Origin: Candidatus Hydrogenedens sp.
GTDB taxonomy: Bacteria > Hydrogenedentota > Hydrogenedentia > Hydrogenedentales > Hydrogenedentaceae
DNA length: 47,831 nucleotides
Reading direction: 5' to 3'
Assembly (NCBI GenBank): GCA_035361075.1
Contig: DAOSBX010000027.1
Span: forward strand, 1 to 47,831
The notes under the pieces: generated by a model
What the model saw: only the letters and a program-made list of their open reading frames with translations
Database searches by the model: none
Told to the model about the DNA's origin: nothing
Position numbers and translations under genes: made by a program
Shown: positions 33,718 through 41,270 of the stretch, one piece after another
Position numbering within the stretch: the first letter of the stretch is position 1
How the letters are laid out: each line of letters opens with the position of its first letter

Positions 33718-34074
33718 ATGCTGTTTCGCAAGAAACGGCCTTCCTGGCTTAAACAATTGCTAAAAAATCAGGAAATAAAAGAATCATTATCCACACCGGA
33801 TAGTGAGACATTCTTAATAGAACGTGATATGATGTTAAAAGGAACGGATGTGCCGAGGGGCAATAAAATAGTTAAACAATTCGCAGTTATGGTCAATGGT
33901 GCTGTGCATGTAGTGACAAGTGGAGACAGGGTCAATCGCTCTGTATATAAAGCATTACTTGAAGCAGGTGCTATTATTCCTATCCCCGGCGTGGACATCA
34001 AACCACGCAACCTCAGCGAGGGAAATATAAGAATAGAAGATGATTCCGTTATAGACGATAATTCCATCCAATAA
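33718..34074 (+). CDS. Small protein of unknown function
   Basis: I do not recognise this 118-residue protein. It has a basic N terminus (FRKKRPSWLKQLLKN), no membrane segment, and a central part with a likely beta fold (IVKQFAVMVNGAVHVVTSGD, then YKALLEAGAIIPIPGVDIKP), and an acidic tail. GGAG stands at a good distance upstream of the ATG, and a lone TATAAT occurs at 33684-33689. Downstream lie two promoter-like sites and then the lone AMP-binding domain gene. Whether the HEAT-repeat lipoprotein and this protein cooperate is not known. Confidence 0.6.
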   Translation: MLFRKKRPSWLKQLLKNQEIKESLSTPDSETFLIERDMMLKGTDVPRGNKIVKQFAVMVNGAVHVVTSGDRVNRSVYKALLEAGAIIPIPGVDIKPRNLSEGNIRIEDDSVIDDNSIQ

Positions 34075-34145
34075 AACCTATCTATCTCTCCCCACTTAAA
34101 TTATTTTATAAAAATCAAAGTTTCTTCCCCAAACACATAATTTTT

Positions 34146-34175
34146 TTGACAAAACGCTCATATTTTTATTATAAT
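34146..34175 (+). promoter_or_regulatory. Consensus promoter for the AMP-binding C-domain gene
   Basis: TTGACA (34146-34151), 18 bp, TATAAT (34170-34175): both hexamers perfect. The start would be near 34182, giving a leader of about 115 nt. A second, weaker pair (TTGACA 34207-34212, TATTAT 34231-34236) follows and may be a tandem promoter. Confidence 0.75.
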
Positions 34176-34297
34176 ATAGTACGCATGAAAGCGTGGCGAT
34201 AAATTATTGACAAAAATATTGTTATATCATTATTATTTTAATATGAATTAATCATACAAGATTTAACAGGTTTATGATGATTTAGGAGTTTGTCCTT

Positions 34298-34570
34298 ATG
34301 CCATATACTCAGATAGAAAGAACACTTTTATTACACCCAGATGTTGTAGAAGTATGCACTATTGCAGTGCCAAAACCAACCAAGCAAAAAGAAGCGAAAG
34401 TATTCGTTGTATTAAGAGAAGGGGCAACCATAAATCCAGATGAGTTAATGAAGTTTTTGAAAAGTCAAGTAAATGGCCAATCTGAAAAAATAGATATCAC
34501 TATCATTGATAAACTTCCAAAATCTCCAGCTGGCGTGGTACTTCGCCGTGAATTAGTAAAACGTTGTTAA
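34298..34570 (+). CDS. Stand-alone C-terminal domain of an AMP-binding (acyl-CoA synthetase) enzyme
   Basis: A 90-residue protein that equals only the small C-terminal subdomain of adenylate-forming enzymes: IERTLLLHPDVVEVCTIAVP, KVFVVLREGATINPDELMKF, then PKSPAGVVLRREL. In full enzymes the last motif has a catalytic lysine (PKTxxGK); here the position is Val80, so adenylation chemistry is not expected. It has its own perfect promoter and an AGGAG ribosome site, so it looks like a maintained gene rather than a decayed one. No large adenylation domain is adjacent. It could bind or regulate an acyl carrier or another synthetase, but this is speculation. Confidence 0.8.
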   Translation: MPYTQIERTLLLHPDVVEVCTIAVPKPTKQKEAKVFVVLREGATINPDELMKFLKSQVNGQSEKIDITIIDKLPKSPAGVVLRRELVKRC

Positions 34571-34728
34571 ACATCTTAATCATTCCATGAAATTCGACAA
34601 TTAAAAAATGTAGTCAGAGTAATATTCTGCCCATTATTTCCTTCTTTTAACCAATTTATGCTCTCCTCTCATCTCCGATAGACTCTGTGAATGGTCGATG
34701 TGTTGATTCTGGGTTTAACAAATTACGT

Positions 34729-35562
34729 TTATTTTTTTCGACATACATATAGAACTTGGCTGTCAGGAATCTTATATAAGTTTATTTCCTCTTTAGAAAG
34801 AATATTTTTAGGCTTAATCTCTTCAAAAGTAAACGCTGTTAACCTTTCCTTAAAATCACATGGAGAATAACCCCGTACATGGTCGAATATATCAGGCCTT
34901 GGCTCGCCATATTCAATAGTTTCTTCTTGGTCCATCATAAAGGGAACCATCAACAGCAATTCTCCTTGAGGCGATAAAATTCGTGCAAGTTCTAAAAGTG
35001 CCTTTCTGTCGTCCTTTACATGTTCTAACACATGAAGACAAACAATTCCAATAAAACGCTCATCTTTTATTGGTAAGTGATGAATATCCGCCACAAATCG
35101 TGGTGGGCTAACAGATTGCAGTGCTTCCGATGTATAATCAGTTGAAAAGAGCAGTAAATTCTTCTTACTTTCCAATATTTTTCGAAAGTGATGTTCAGGT
35201 GCGAAATGTAGAATGTTAATGCTTTTTTCAGAAGAAGACAAAAAATGAGGTGGTGTTCTTTCTAAATATAATTTAAAGAACCGATGCCGTTCGTGTGCAC
35301 GGCAGGATGGGCACTCCACCTGCGGGACTATAAACCAACCACAATCTAAATACCGAAAGCCATAACCTTCCCAACCACAACACGGGCATTTCACTCGTGA
35401 TTTTAAAAATTGGTTCTGAAGTTTCCGAACAGCGTTAAGGAAGTACGCCTTCTTTGCTGTCCACATGGAGTACAAACCATAATTTTTATATCGCCATGCA
35501 AGGTGTCTTAAAATGTGTCTAATTCTATTTACCAAATTACCTCTACTCCATTTGATAAACAT
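34729..35562 (-). CDS. Zinc-ribbon class I SAM-dependent methyltransferase
   Basis: A 277-residue protein. An N-terminal basic helix region leads to a zinc ribbon with pairs Cys59/Cys62 and Cys84/Cys87 (KCPCCGW, ECPSCRA), followed by a class I methyltransferase fold: motif I INILHFAPEHH (116-125), an acidic residue at FSTDYT, FVADIHHLPIKDERF and the post-motif VCLHVLEHV. Substrate unknown; the family is often found near glycan or cell-surface genes. The region before the ATG is poor in ribosome-site signal, so the start is uncertain; it is divergent from the Gfo/Idh/MocA gene. The 158 bp on its 3' side show no feature. Confidence 0.82.
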   Translation of the reverse strand: MFIKWSRGNLVNRIRHILRHLAWRYKNYGLYSMWTAKKAYFLNAVRKLQNQFLKSRVKCPCCGWEGYGFRYLDCGWFIVPQVECPSCRAHERHRFFKLYLERTPPHFLSSSEKSINILHFAPEHHFRKILESKKNLLLFSTDYTSEALQSVSPPRFVADIHHLPIKDERFIGIVCLHVLEHVKDDRKALLELARILSPQGELLLMVPFMMDQEETIEYGEPRPDIFDHVRGYSPCDFKERLTAFTFEEIKPKNILSKEEINLYKIPDSQVLYVCRKK

Positions 35563-35663
35563 TTTACTTAATTATTATGATAGAAGTTTGTGTATGATAA
35601 TAGTATACCTATTGAATTCTATAGTTTGAAAATAATAAACAATTTTAGATAAGGAAAACATAT

Positions 35664-37007
35664 ATGAAAAAGCAAAATCGTCGTGAATTTATGTGGAACT
35701 CAGTTGCTTCAGTCGGAATAAGTACCGCATTATTACAACAGAGATTGTTTGCACAACAAGCAGACAAGGCTAAAGAAGAAGCAAAAAACATCTCGCCCAA
35801 TGAAAAGATTTATGTCGGACTTATCGGTTGTGGCGGTATTGGAAAAGTTGACCTGTCCACCTTTTTCCTGAACCCAGAAGTTGATTGCAGAGTCATTTGT
35901 GATATCGATGATGCCATGTTAGCAGATACTGTTAAATTAGTAGAAGCCCAAAGAGGACACAAACCAGATACGGAAAAAGATTTCCGCAAAGTGGTCGAAC
36001 GAAAGGACGTTGATGTTATACTGGTGGCAACTCCAGACCATTGGCATGCCTTGCCTACTATCTACGCATGCGAAGCGGGTAAGGATGTTTATTGCGAAAA
36101 GCCCTTAGGAAAATCGATAGATGAAGGCAGGGCGATGCTCGAATGTGCAAAGAAGAACAATCGAATTATTCAAATGGGAACTCAATGGCGAAGTGGTACA
36201 CACTATAAAGAAGCAATAGATTTTGTGCAATCTGGCAAATTGGGGAAAATACGACTGGTTCGTGCTTGGGCATACTTAGATTGGGTCGGTGGTATTGGTA
36301 ACCCCCCAGATAGCGACCCGCCAGCAGGCGTCGATTACGATATGTGGTTAGGACCTGCCCCAAAACGCCCATTTAATAAAAATCGTTTTCACTTCAATTT
36401 CCGCTGGTTCTGGGATTATGCTGGTGGACTAATGACCGATTGGGGGGTTCATCTCCTTAATATATGCTTATGGGGAATGGGATTGGAAACTCCAAAGCGA
36501 GTCAGTTCTATGGGTGGAAAATTAGTTGTTGACGATAATACAGAGACACCTGATACTCAGGTAGCCGTGTATGAGTTTCCCAATTATACCCTTGTTTTTG
36601 AACATCAAATGCTCGGCGGTATCGGTCCTAACGGCAAACCTCATGGAATGCTTTTCTGCGGTTCTGAGGGAACATTAGTAATTGACGACAGCGGCTGGGA
36701 ACTTATTCCAGAACCGAAGAAGAAAACATTAGAAAAAATGGTGGGCGAACCTGGCAAGGATGCAAGACCTGCCCATGTCCGTAATTTCCTTGACTGTGTT
36801 AAAAGTCGTGAACAACCAATTGAAAATATCGAATTAGCACACCATGTATCAACAGTTGCCCATCTCGGTAACCTCGCATTTCGAACACAGGCAGAAGTAC
36901 ACTGGGACCCTGTGGCTGAAAAGGTTACAAACAATCCAAAGGCTGATGCTTTGGTAGGTTGTGAATACCATAATGGCTGGAAATTACCTTATAGCCGAAG
37001 AGCTTAA
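35664..37007 (+). CDS. Tat-exported Gfo/Idh/MocA-family oxidoreductase
   Basis: Predicted NAD(P)-dependent sugar or polyol dehydrogenase of 447 residues, exported in folded form. A twin-arginine signal (NRREFMWNS, residues 5-13, then a hydrophobic stretch to FAQQ) precedes the Rossmann domain with GLIGCGGIG, ATPDHWHALPT and the conserved CEKPLGKS, then the family C-terminal domain (WDYAGGLMTDWGVHLL, the catalytic Asp/His area). Exported members are very common in Planctomycetes-like bacteria, where they act on sugars from polysaccharides. AAGGAAA lies upstream of the ATG. No partner oxidoreductase or sugar kinase is next to it. Confidence 0.92.
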   Translation: MKKQNRREFMWNSVASVGISTALLQQRLFAQQADKAKEEAKNISPNEKIYVGLIGCGGIGKVDLSTFFLNPEVDCRVICDIDDAMLADTVKLVEAQRGHKPDTEKDFRKVVERKDVDVILVATPDHWHALPTIYACEAGKDVYCEKPLGKSIDEGRAMLECAKKNNRIIQMGTQWRSGTHYKEAIDFVQSGKLGKIRLVRAWAYLDWVGGIGNPPDSDPPAGVDYDMWLGPAPKRPFNKNRFHFNFRWFWDYAGGLMTDWGVHLLNICLWGMGLETPKRVSSMGGKLVVDDNTETPDTQVAVYEFPNYTLVFEHQMLGGIGPNGKPHGMLFCGSEGTLVIDDSGWELIPEPKKKTLEKMVGEPGKDARPAHVRNFLDCVKSREQPIENIELAHHVSTVAHLGNLAFRTQAEVHWDPVAEKVTNNPKADALVGCEYHNGWKLPYSRRA

Positions 37008-37057
37008 TTTATTATCACTACATACCTTCTCCATCCCTAAAAATAAAAGAGAAGTTT

Positions 37058-37687
37058 TTACGCTGTGGATTTATGTCTTTTCCTACGTTTATTAGGAGAA
37101 GATAATTCTGATAAGGTGCCTTGCTTTTCACGCTCAAGGAATTCTTTCATTAATCTACGCCCACGAAATAGCCTTGACATCACTGTCCCGATTGGACAAT
37201 TCATAAATGCAGATATTTCTTTATATGAATAATCTTGTAGGTCAGACATAATCACCGCAAGCTTAAACTCGATAGGCAACGAATCCAGAGCCCTACGAAC
37301 AGGTTCATCTAACAACTCAAGTAAATGTTCATATTCCAACGGCTTATTGGCAACCCCAGGAATACTCGCATCGGGTGCAGTACTCTTTGCAGGTTCATTC
37401 CCTAACAACTCAACACGTGTCGGTTCCTTAGCACGTTTTCGGTAATCATTAATAAACGTATTACGCAGGATAGTCAAAAGCCATGCCTTTATATTTGTGC
37501 CTTTCTCAAATTGCTCATGGAACCGAAATGCCTTAACCAAAGTACTTTGAGTTAAATCTTGTGCATCTTCACGATTCCGTGTCAACTGATATGCAACACT
37601 ATAAATCAAATCAATGTATTTAACAACCTCCTGCTCAAATTCAGGAGAGTAACTCGACGTATTTTTTAATTTTTTACTCAAAGACAC
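37058..37687 (-). CDS. RNA polymerase ECF-type sigma factor
   Basis: A 209-residue sigma factor with the two conserved parts only: region 2 (IDLIYSVAYQLTRNREDAQDLTQSTLVKAF, IKAWLLTILRNTFINDYRKR) and region 4 (LPIEFKLAVIMSDLQDYSY, FMNCPIGTVMSRLFRGRRLMK). The C-terminal end is short and basic. No anti-sigma factor is next to it, which is unusual for this family. The start is GTG at 37687 or TTG at 37681; AGGAAGAGG is better spaced for the TTG. An inverted repeat AACAAT-8 nt-ATTGTT (37701-37720) lies just upstream and could be an operator. Confidence 0.9.
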   Translation of the reverse strand: MSLSKKLKNTSSYSPEFEQEVVKYIDLIYSVAYQLTRNREDAQDLTQSTLVKAFRFHEQFEKGTNIKAWLLTILRNTFINDYRKRAKEPTRVELLGNEPAKSTAPDASIPGVANKPLEYEHLLELLDEPVRRALDSLPIEFKLAVIMSDLQDYSYKEISAFMNCPIGTVMSRLFRGRRLMKEFLEREKQGTLSELSSPNKRRKRHKSTA

Positions 37688-37700
37688 CTCTTCCTAAAAA

Positions 37701-37720
37701 AACAATTTATCATTATTGTT
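37701..37720. promoter_or_regulatory. Inverted repeat upstream of the ECF sigma gene
   Basis: AACAAT and ATTGTT form perfect 6-bp arms around an 8-nt spacer, ending 14 bp before the sigma gene's GTG. It could be an operator or a small hairpin; the AT-rich context makes chance plausible. Confidence 0.3.
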
Positions 37721-37866
37721 AATTTATTTTATGTAAGTTTATCAATTTTGGCTTATTTTAGGCAAATGATACATACCTGTTAACACTCCTCTATTCTCAA
37801 AATGCCTCAATGAATTCCAATAAGGTATACTATTTACATCTTGTTTAACAAAAGAAAGAATAAAAT

Positions 37867-38655
37867 ATGGTTTTGGACAAAATAATATTTCACAAAAAAG
37901 AAGAGATAGAACAACTAAAAAAAGAAAGACCCCTTTCTTTACTACTTGACTTATTAAAGCAGGTAGAACCGCCACGACCATTCGCTGAGGCTCTGCTCAA
38001 ACCTGAACCATCAATAATTGCCGAAATTAAACGGTATTCACCTTCACGCGGACCTATATGGGAAGATTTAGAGCCATCCGAATTAGCTAAATGCTATGAG
38101 AAGGTAGGCGTCTCCGCTATTTCTGTTCTTACTGATAACCGTTTTTTCCACGGAAGCTTAGAAGACTTAAATTTAGCACATCATGCAGTATCAATCCCGT
38201 GTCTTAGAAAGGAATTTGTCATCGACGAATATCAACTCTATGAGACAAGGGTTTTTAATGCAGATACAGTCCTATTAATTGTCCGTATACTATCCGATGA
38301 ACAAATAAAAGATTTTTTATCCCTATCCAGACAACTGGGAATGGAACCATTAGTAGAAGTGCATAATGAACGTGAAGTAGAAAAGGCAATCCGTGCTGGT
38401 GCCAAAATAATCGGGATAAATAATCGTGATTTAGATTTGCTAACAATGAACATAGAGACAACCACTCGTTTGAAAAAAATAATTCCAAATGATTATATTG
38501 TTGTAAGCGAAAGCGGAATAAGTCACCCCGAAACCATTCGGCAATTTTTTGAATTAGGAATACAAGCCTTTCTTATTGGCGAATCCATTTTACAGAGTAA
38601 GAAACCAGAACAGTTTATTCCCTGGCTTTTAGGAAAAGGCAAATATGAAGGTTAA
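37867..38655 (+). CDS. trpC: Indole-3-glycerol phosphate synthase
   Basis: Closes the indole ring from CdRP in tryptophan synthesis. The 262-residue TIM barrel has the family's catalytic block IIAEIKRYSPSRG (Glu53, Lys55, Ser58-Pro-Ser60), the RKEFVIDEYQLYE block with its catalytic Lys, and GINNRDL and VSESGI near the end. It is the first of four trp genes in a row. Its 3' end overlaps trpF by 11 bp. No leader peptide with Trp codons and no attenuator-like hairpin is visible in the 179 bp before it. Confidence 0.96.
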   Translation: MVLDKIIFHKKEEIEQLKKERPLSLLLDLLKQVEPPRPFAEALLKPEPSIIAEIKRYSPSRGPIWEDLEPSELAKCYEKVGVSAISVLTDNRFFHGSLEDLNLAHHAVSIPCLRKEFVIDEYQLYETRVFNADTVLLIVRILSDEQIKDFLSLSRQLGMEPLVEVHNEREVEKAIRAGAKIIGINNRDLDLLTMNIETTTRLKKIIPNDYIVVSESGISHPETIRQFFELGIQAFLIGESILQSKKPEQFIPWLLGKGKYEG

Positions 38656-39262
38656 AATTTGTGGCATAACTAATAAAGATGACGCATTAATGGTATGCGA
38701 TGCAGGTGCAGATGCCATTGGAATTGTCATGGCTCCAGAGGCAAAGGCAAGGCACCGCTATGTACCTTTCGAAGAAGCCATTGAAATATTAGAAGTAATC
38801 CCCCCTTTTGTGACTACGGTGGGTGTCATTGTGAACGAACCTATGGAAAGATGGGTTCAATACTTAACTTATTTTGACCTCATACAAATGTGTGGAGAAG
38901 AAAAACCCGAAGAAATACCAGTCGGGCAATCTATTATCAAATCTTTCGCAGTAGATGAACAATTTACAATAACGAATATGCTATCTTACAAAGTTCGAGG
39001 TTATTTACTTGACGCAAAGATAGGTGAAGCCCACGGTGGCACAGGTAAAACCTGCAATTGGGAGAAAGCACGAGAAGCAGTAGAAACTGGTAAACCTATT
39101 ATTCTTGCAGGCGGATTAAACATAGATAACGTTGTTAATGCCATTCAAGAAGTTCGTCCCTATGCGGTTGATGTATCCACTGGGGTCGAAGAATATCCAG
39201 GAAAGAAGGATGAATATCTTGTCAGAGAATTTATTTACAGAGCCAAAAACGCCCTATCCTGA
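38645..39262 (+). CDS. trpF: Phosphoribosylanthranilate isomerase
   Basis: Isomerises phosphoribosylanthranilate to CdRP. The 205-residue TIM barrel has the general base Cys6 (MKVKICGITN), the general acid Asp123 (LLDAKIGEAHGGTG) and the phosphate-binding LAGGLNIDNV and DVSTGVE at the end. It overlaps trpC by 11 bp and trpB by 53 bp, so the three are translationally coupled. Confidence 0.95.
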   Translation: MKVKICGITNKDDALMVCDAGADAIGIVMAPEAKARHRYVPFEEAIEILEVIPPFVTTVGVIVNEPMERWVQYLTYFDLIQMCGEEKPEEIPVGQSIIKSFAVDEQFTITNMLSYKVRGYLLDAKIGEAHGGTGKTCNWEKAREAVETGKPIILAGGLNIDNVVNAIQEVRPYAVDVSTGVEEYPGKKDEYLVREFIYRAKNALS

Positions 39263-40439
39263 CCATAAAGGCAGATATGGAGAGTTTGGAGGACGGTTTG
39301 TCCCCGAAACATTATTTACTGCATTAGAAGAACTGGAACAGGTGTTCCGTTCCGCTCGCGAAGACAAAGAGTTCCAAAAAACATTCCAGAATTATGCCCG
39401 TGATTATATCGGCAGACCAACTCCTCTATATTTTGCCCGACGATTATCAGAACATTTAGGAGGGGCTCAAATATATTTTAAACGGGAAGATTTAGCACAT
39501 ACAGGTGCCCATAAAATTAACAATGCATTAGGTCAGTGTTTATTGACAAAACGAATGGGGAAAACTCGTGTGATTGCGGAAACAGGGGCTGGACAACATG
39601 GTGTCGCAACTGCTACCGCATCTGCCTTGTTAGGGTTGGACTGCTGTATCTATATGGGCACTGAAGATATGGAACGACAACGACTAAATGTGTTTCGCAT
39701 GCGACTATTAGGGGCTCAGGTTATAGGCGTCGATGCTGGTAGTAAAACATTAAAGGACGCTATCAATGAAGCCCTGAGAGATTGGTCATTGAATGTAAAG
39801 CATACCCATTATGTTTTAGGTACCGTTCATGGACCCCATCCTTTCCCATGGATATGTCGTGAATTTCAAAAGATTATTGGGATAGAAGCCCGACAACAAA
39901 TCCTTGAGCACGCAGGTAAATTACCCGATATGCTGGTTGCATGCGTAGGTGGTGGTAGCAATGCCATTGGTTTGTTTTACGAGTTTTTAAATGATAAAGA
40001 TATTGAAATGGTCGGTGTCGAAGCAGGTGGCAAAGCCATTACCCCAGGGTTGCATGCGGCACGTTTTGCAGGTGGAAGCAGAGGAATGCTACATGGTGCT
40101 CAAAGCTATGTTTTACAGGATGAGTTCGGTCAAATTGGTAGCACCCATAGCATATCCGCAGGTCTGGATTATGCCAGTGTCGGGCCTGAACATGCGTGGC
40201 TTTATTCGTCTGGTAGAGTTAAATATACCTACGCAATGGACAATGAAGCATTGGAGGCGTTCCAGCTATGTGCCCGATTAGAAGGAATAATTCCAGCATT
40301 GGAAAGTTCCCATGCAATTGCGTACGTGTTAAAAGAAGCACCACGTAGACCTAAGAACCAGATTATCCTCGTAAACCTCTCCGGTCGGGGTGATAAAGAC
40401 GTTGAACATGCATCAAAATTTATTAAACTGGATACGTAG
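39210..40439 (+). CDS. trpB: Tryptophan synthase beta chain
   Basis: PLP enzyme that joins indole and serine. With the ATG at 39210 it has 409 residues and starts with the family pattern (DHKGRYGEFGGRFVPETL). The PLP lysine is Lys102 in HTGAHKINNALGQ; the phosphate loop is CVGGGSNAIG; GSTHSISAGLDYASVGPEH is also present. AGGAA 6 nt upstream supports 39210; an ATG at 39132 inside trpF would add an unconserved tail. The 53-bp overlap with trpF is unusually long, but the reading frame and ribosome site are clear. Confidence 0.95.
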   Translation: MNILSENLFTEPKTPYPDHKGRYGEFGGRFVPETLFTALEELEQVFRSAREDKEFQKTFQNYARDYIGRPTPLYFARRLSEHLGGAQIYFKREDLAHTGAHKINNALGQCLLTKRMGKTRVIAETGAGQHGVATATASALLGLDCCIYMGTEDMERQRLNVFRMRLLGAQVIGVDAGSKTLKDAINEALRDWSLNVKHTHYVLGTVHGPHPFPWICREFQKIIGIEARQQILEHAGKLPDMLVACVGGGSNAIGLFYEFLNDKDIEMVGVEAGGKAITPGLHAARFAGGSRGMLHGAQSYVLQDEFGQIGSTHSISAGLDYASVGPEHAWLYSSGRVKYTYAMDNEALEAFQLCARLEGIIPALESSHAIAYVLKEAPRRPKNQIILVNLSGRGDKDVEHASKFIKLDT

Positions 40440-40443
40440 AGAT

Positions 40444-41262
40444 ATGAACAGAAACAGAATAGAAGAAAGACTAAAAACATTAAAACAAAATAAGGAAAAA
40501 ACATTCGTAGCCTATATAACTGCAGGTTACCCTTCACCAGATTATTTTGAAACAATTATGCTTGCATTAGATGAAGCTGGTGTGGATATCGTAGAAGTAG
40601 GAGTTCCTTTCTCAGACCCAGTCGGAGATGGTCCAGTCATCCAGGATGCGTCTTATCATGCCTTATTAAAAGGAACCACTCCTACAAAGGTATTAGAATG
40701 GATTGCCAATGTGCGGGAGAAAACAGAAATCCCTATTCTACTTTTTACCTATTTCAACCCAATTCTTGTCCAGGGAATCCCTCCATTCTTGAAAAAGTCG
40801 GCACAAGTTGGAGTAGATGGAATACTTTGTGTAGATTTACCTATAGAAGAATCTGATACCTATAAAACAGAGGCAGAAAAGAACCGTCTATCAACAGTTT
40901 TTTTGGTGGCTCCAAATAGCCCCGAAGAACGAATACAACATATCGTTCAAAAATGTTCAGGCTTCGTATACTACGTATCGCGATTAGGTGTTACTGGAGA
41001 AAAAGATAACATTGCCAATGACCTTTCTACTTCTGTAGAACGAATAAAGAAATACACCGATTTGCCTGTATTGGTGGGATTTGGCATATCTAAACCGCAA
41101 CATGCTTCCTTTGTTGCTTCTGTATCTGATGGTGTAATTGTTGGTTCCGCTTTTGTCCGATATTTGAAAGAGCATACAGACAATTCTCAATGGAAAGATG
41201 ATTTTGTTAAATATGTAAAATCTTTAGTGGATGCCACAAAAAAAGAGAAAGAATCGAAATAA
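40444..41262 (+). CDS. trpA: Tryptophan synthase alpha chain
   Basis: Cleaves indole-3-glycerol phosphate to indole, which passes to TrpB. The 272-residue TIM barrel has catalytic Glu51 (VDIVEVGVPFSDPVGDG) and Asp62, plus VGFGISKPQHA and GVIVGSAFV at the phosphate site. The start at 40444 lies 4 bp after the trpB stop; an earlier in-frame ATG at 40390 is inside trpB. It ends the trpCFBA block. Confidence 0.95.
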   Translation: MNRNRIEERLKTLKQNKEKTFVAYITAGYPSPDYFETIMLALDEAGVDIVEVGVPFSDPVGDGPVIQDASYHALLKGTTPTKVLEWIANVREKTEIPILLFTYFNPILVQGIPPFLKKSAQVGVDGILCVDLPIEESDTYKTEAEKNRLSTVFLVAPNSPEERIQHIVQKCSGFVYYVSRLGVTGEKDNIANDLSTSVERIKKYTDLPVLVGFGISKPQHASFVASVSDGVIVGSAFVRYLKEHTDNSQWKDDFVKYVKSLVDATKKEKESK

Positions 41263-41270
41263 AAAATACC

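Noticed and set aside
37688..37866. trp attenuator or leader peptide
   Set aside because: The short frames here contain no Trp codons and no alternative hairpins with a T run.
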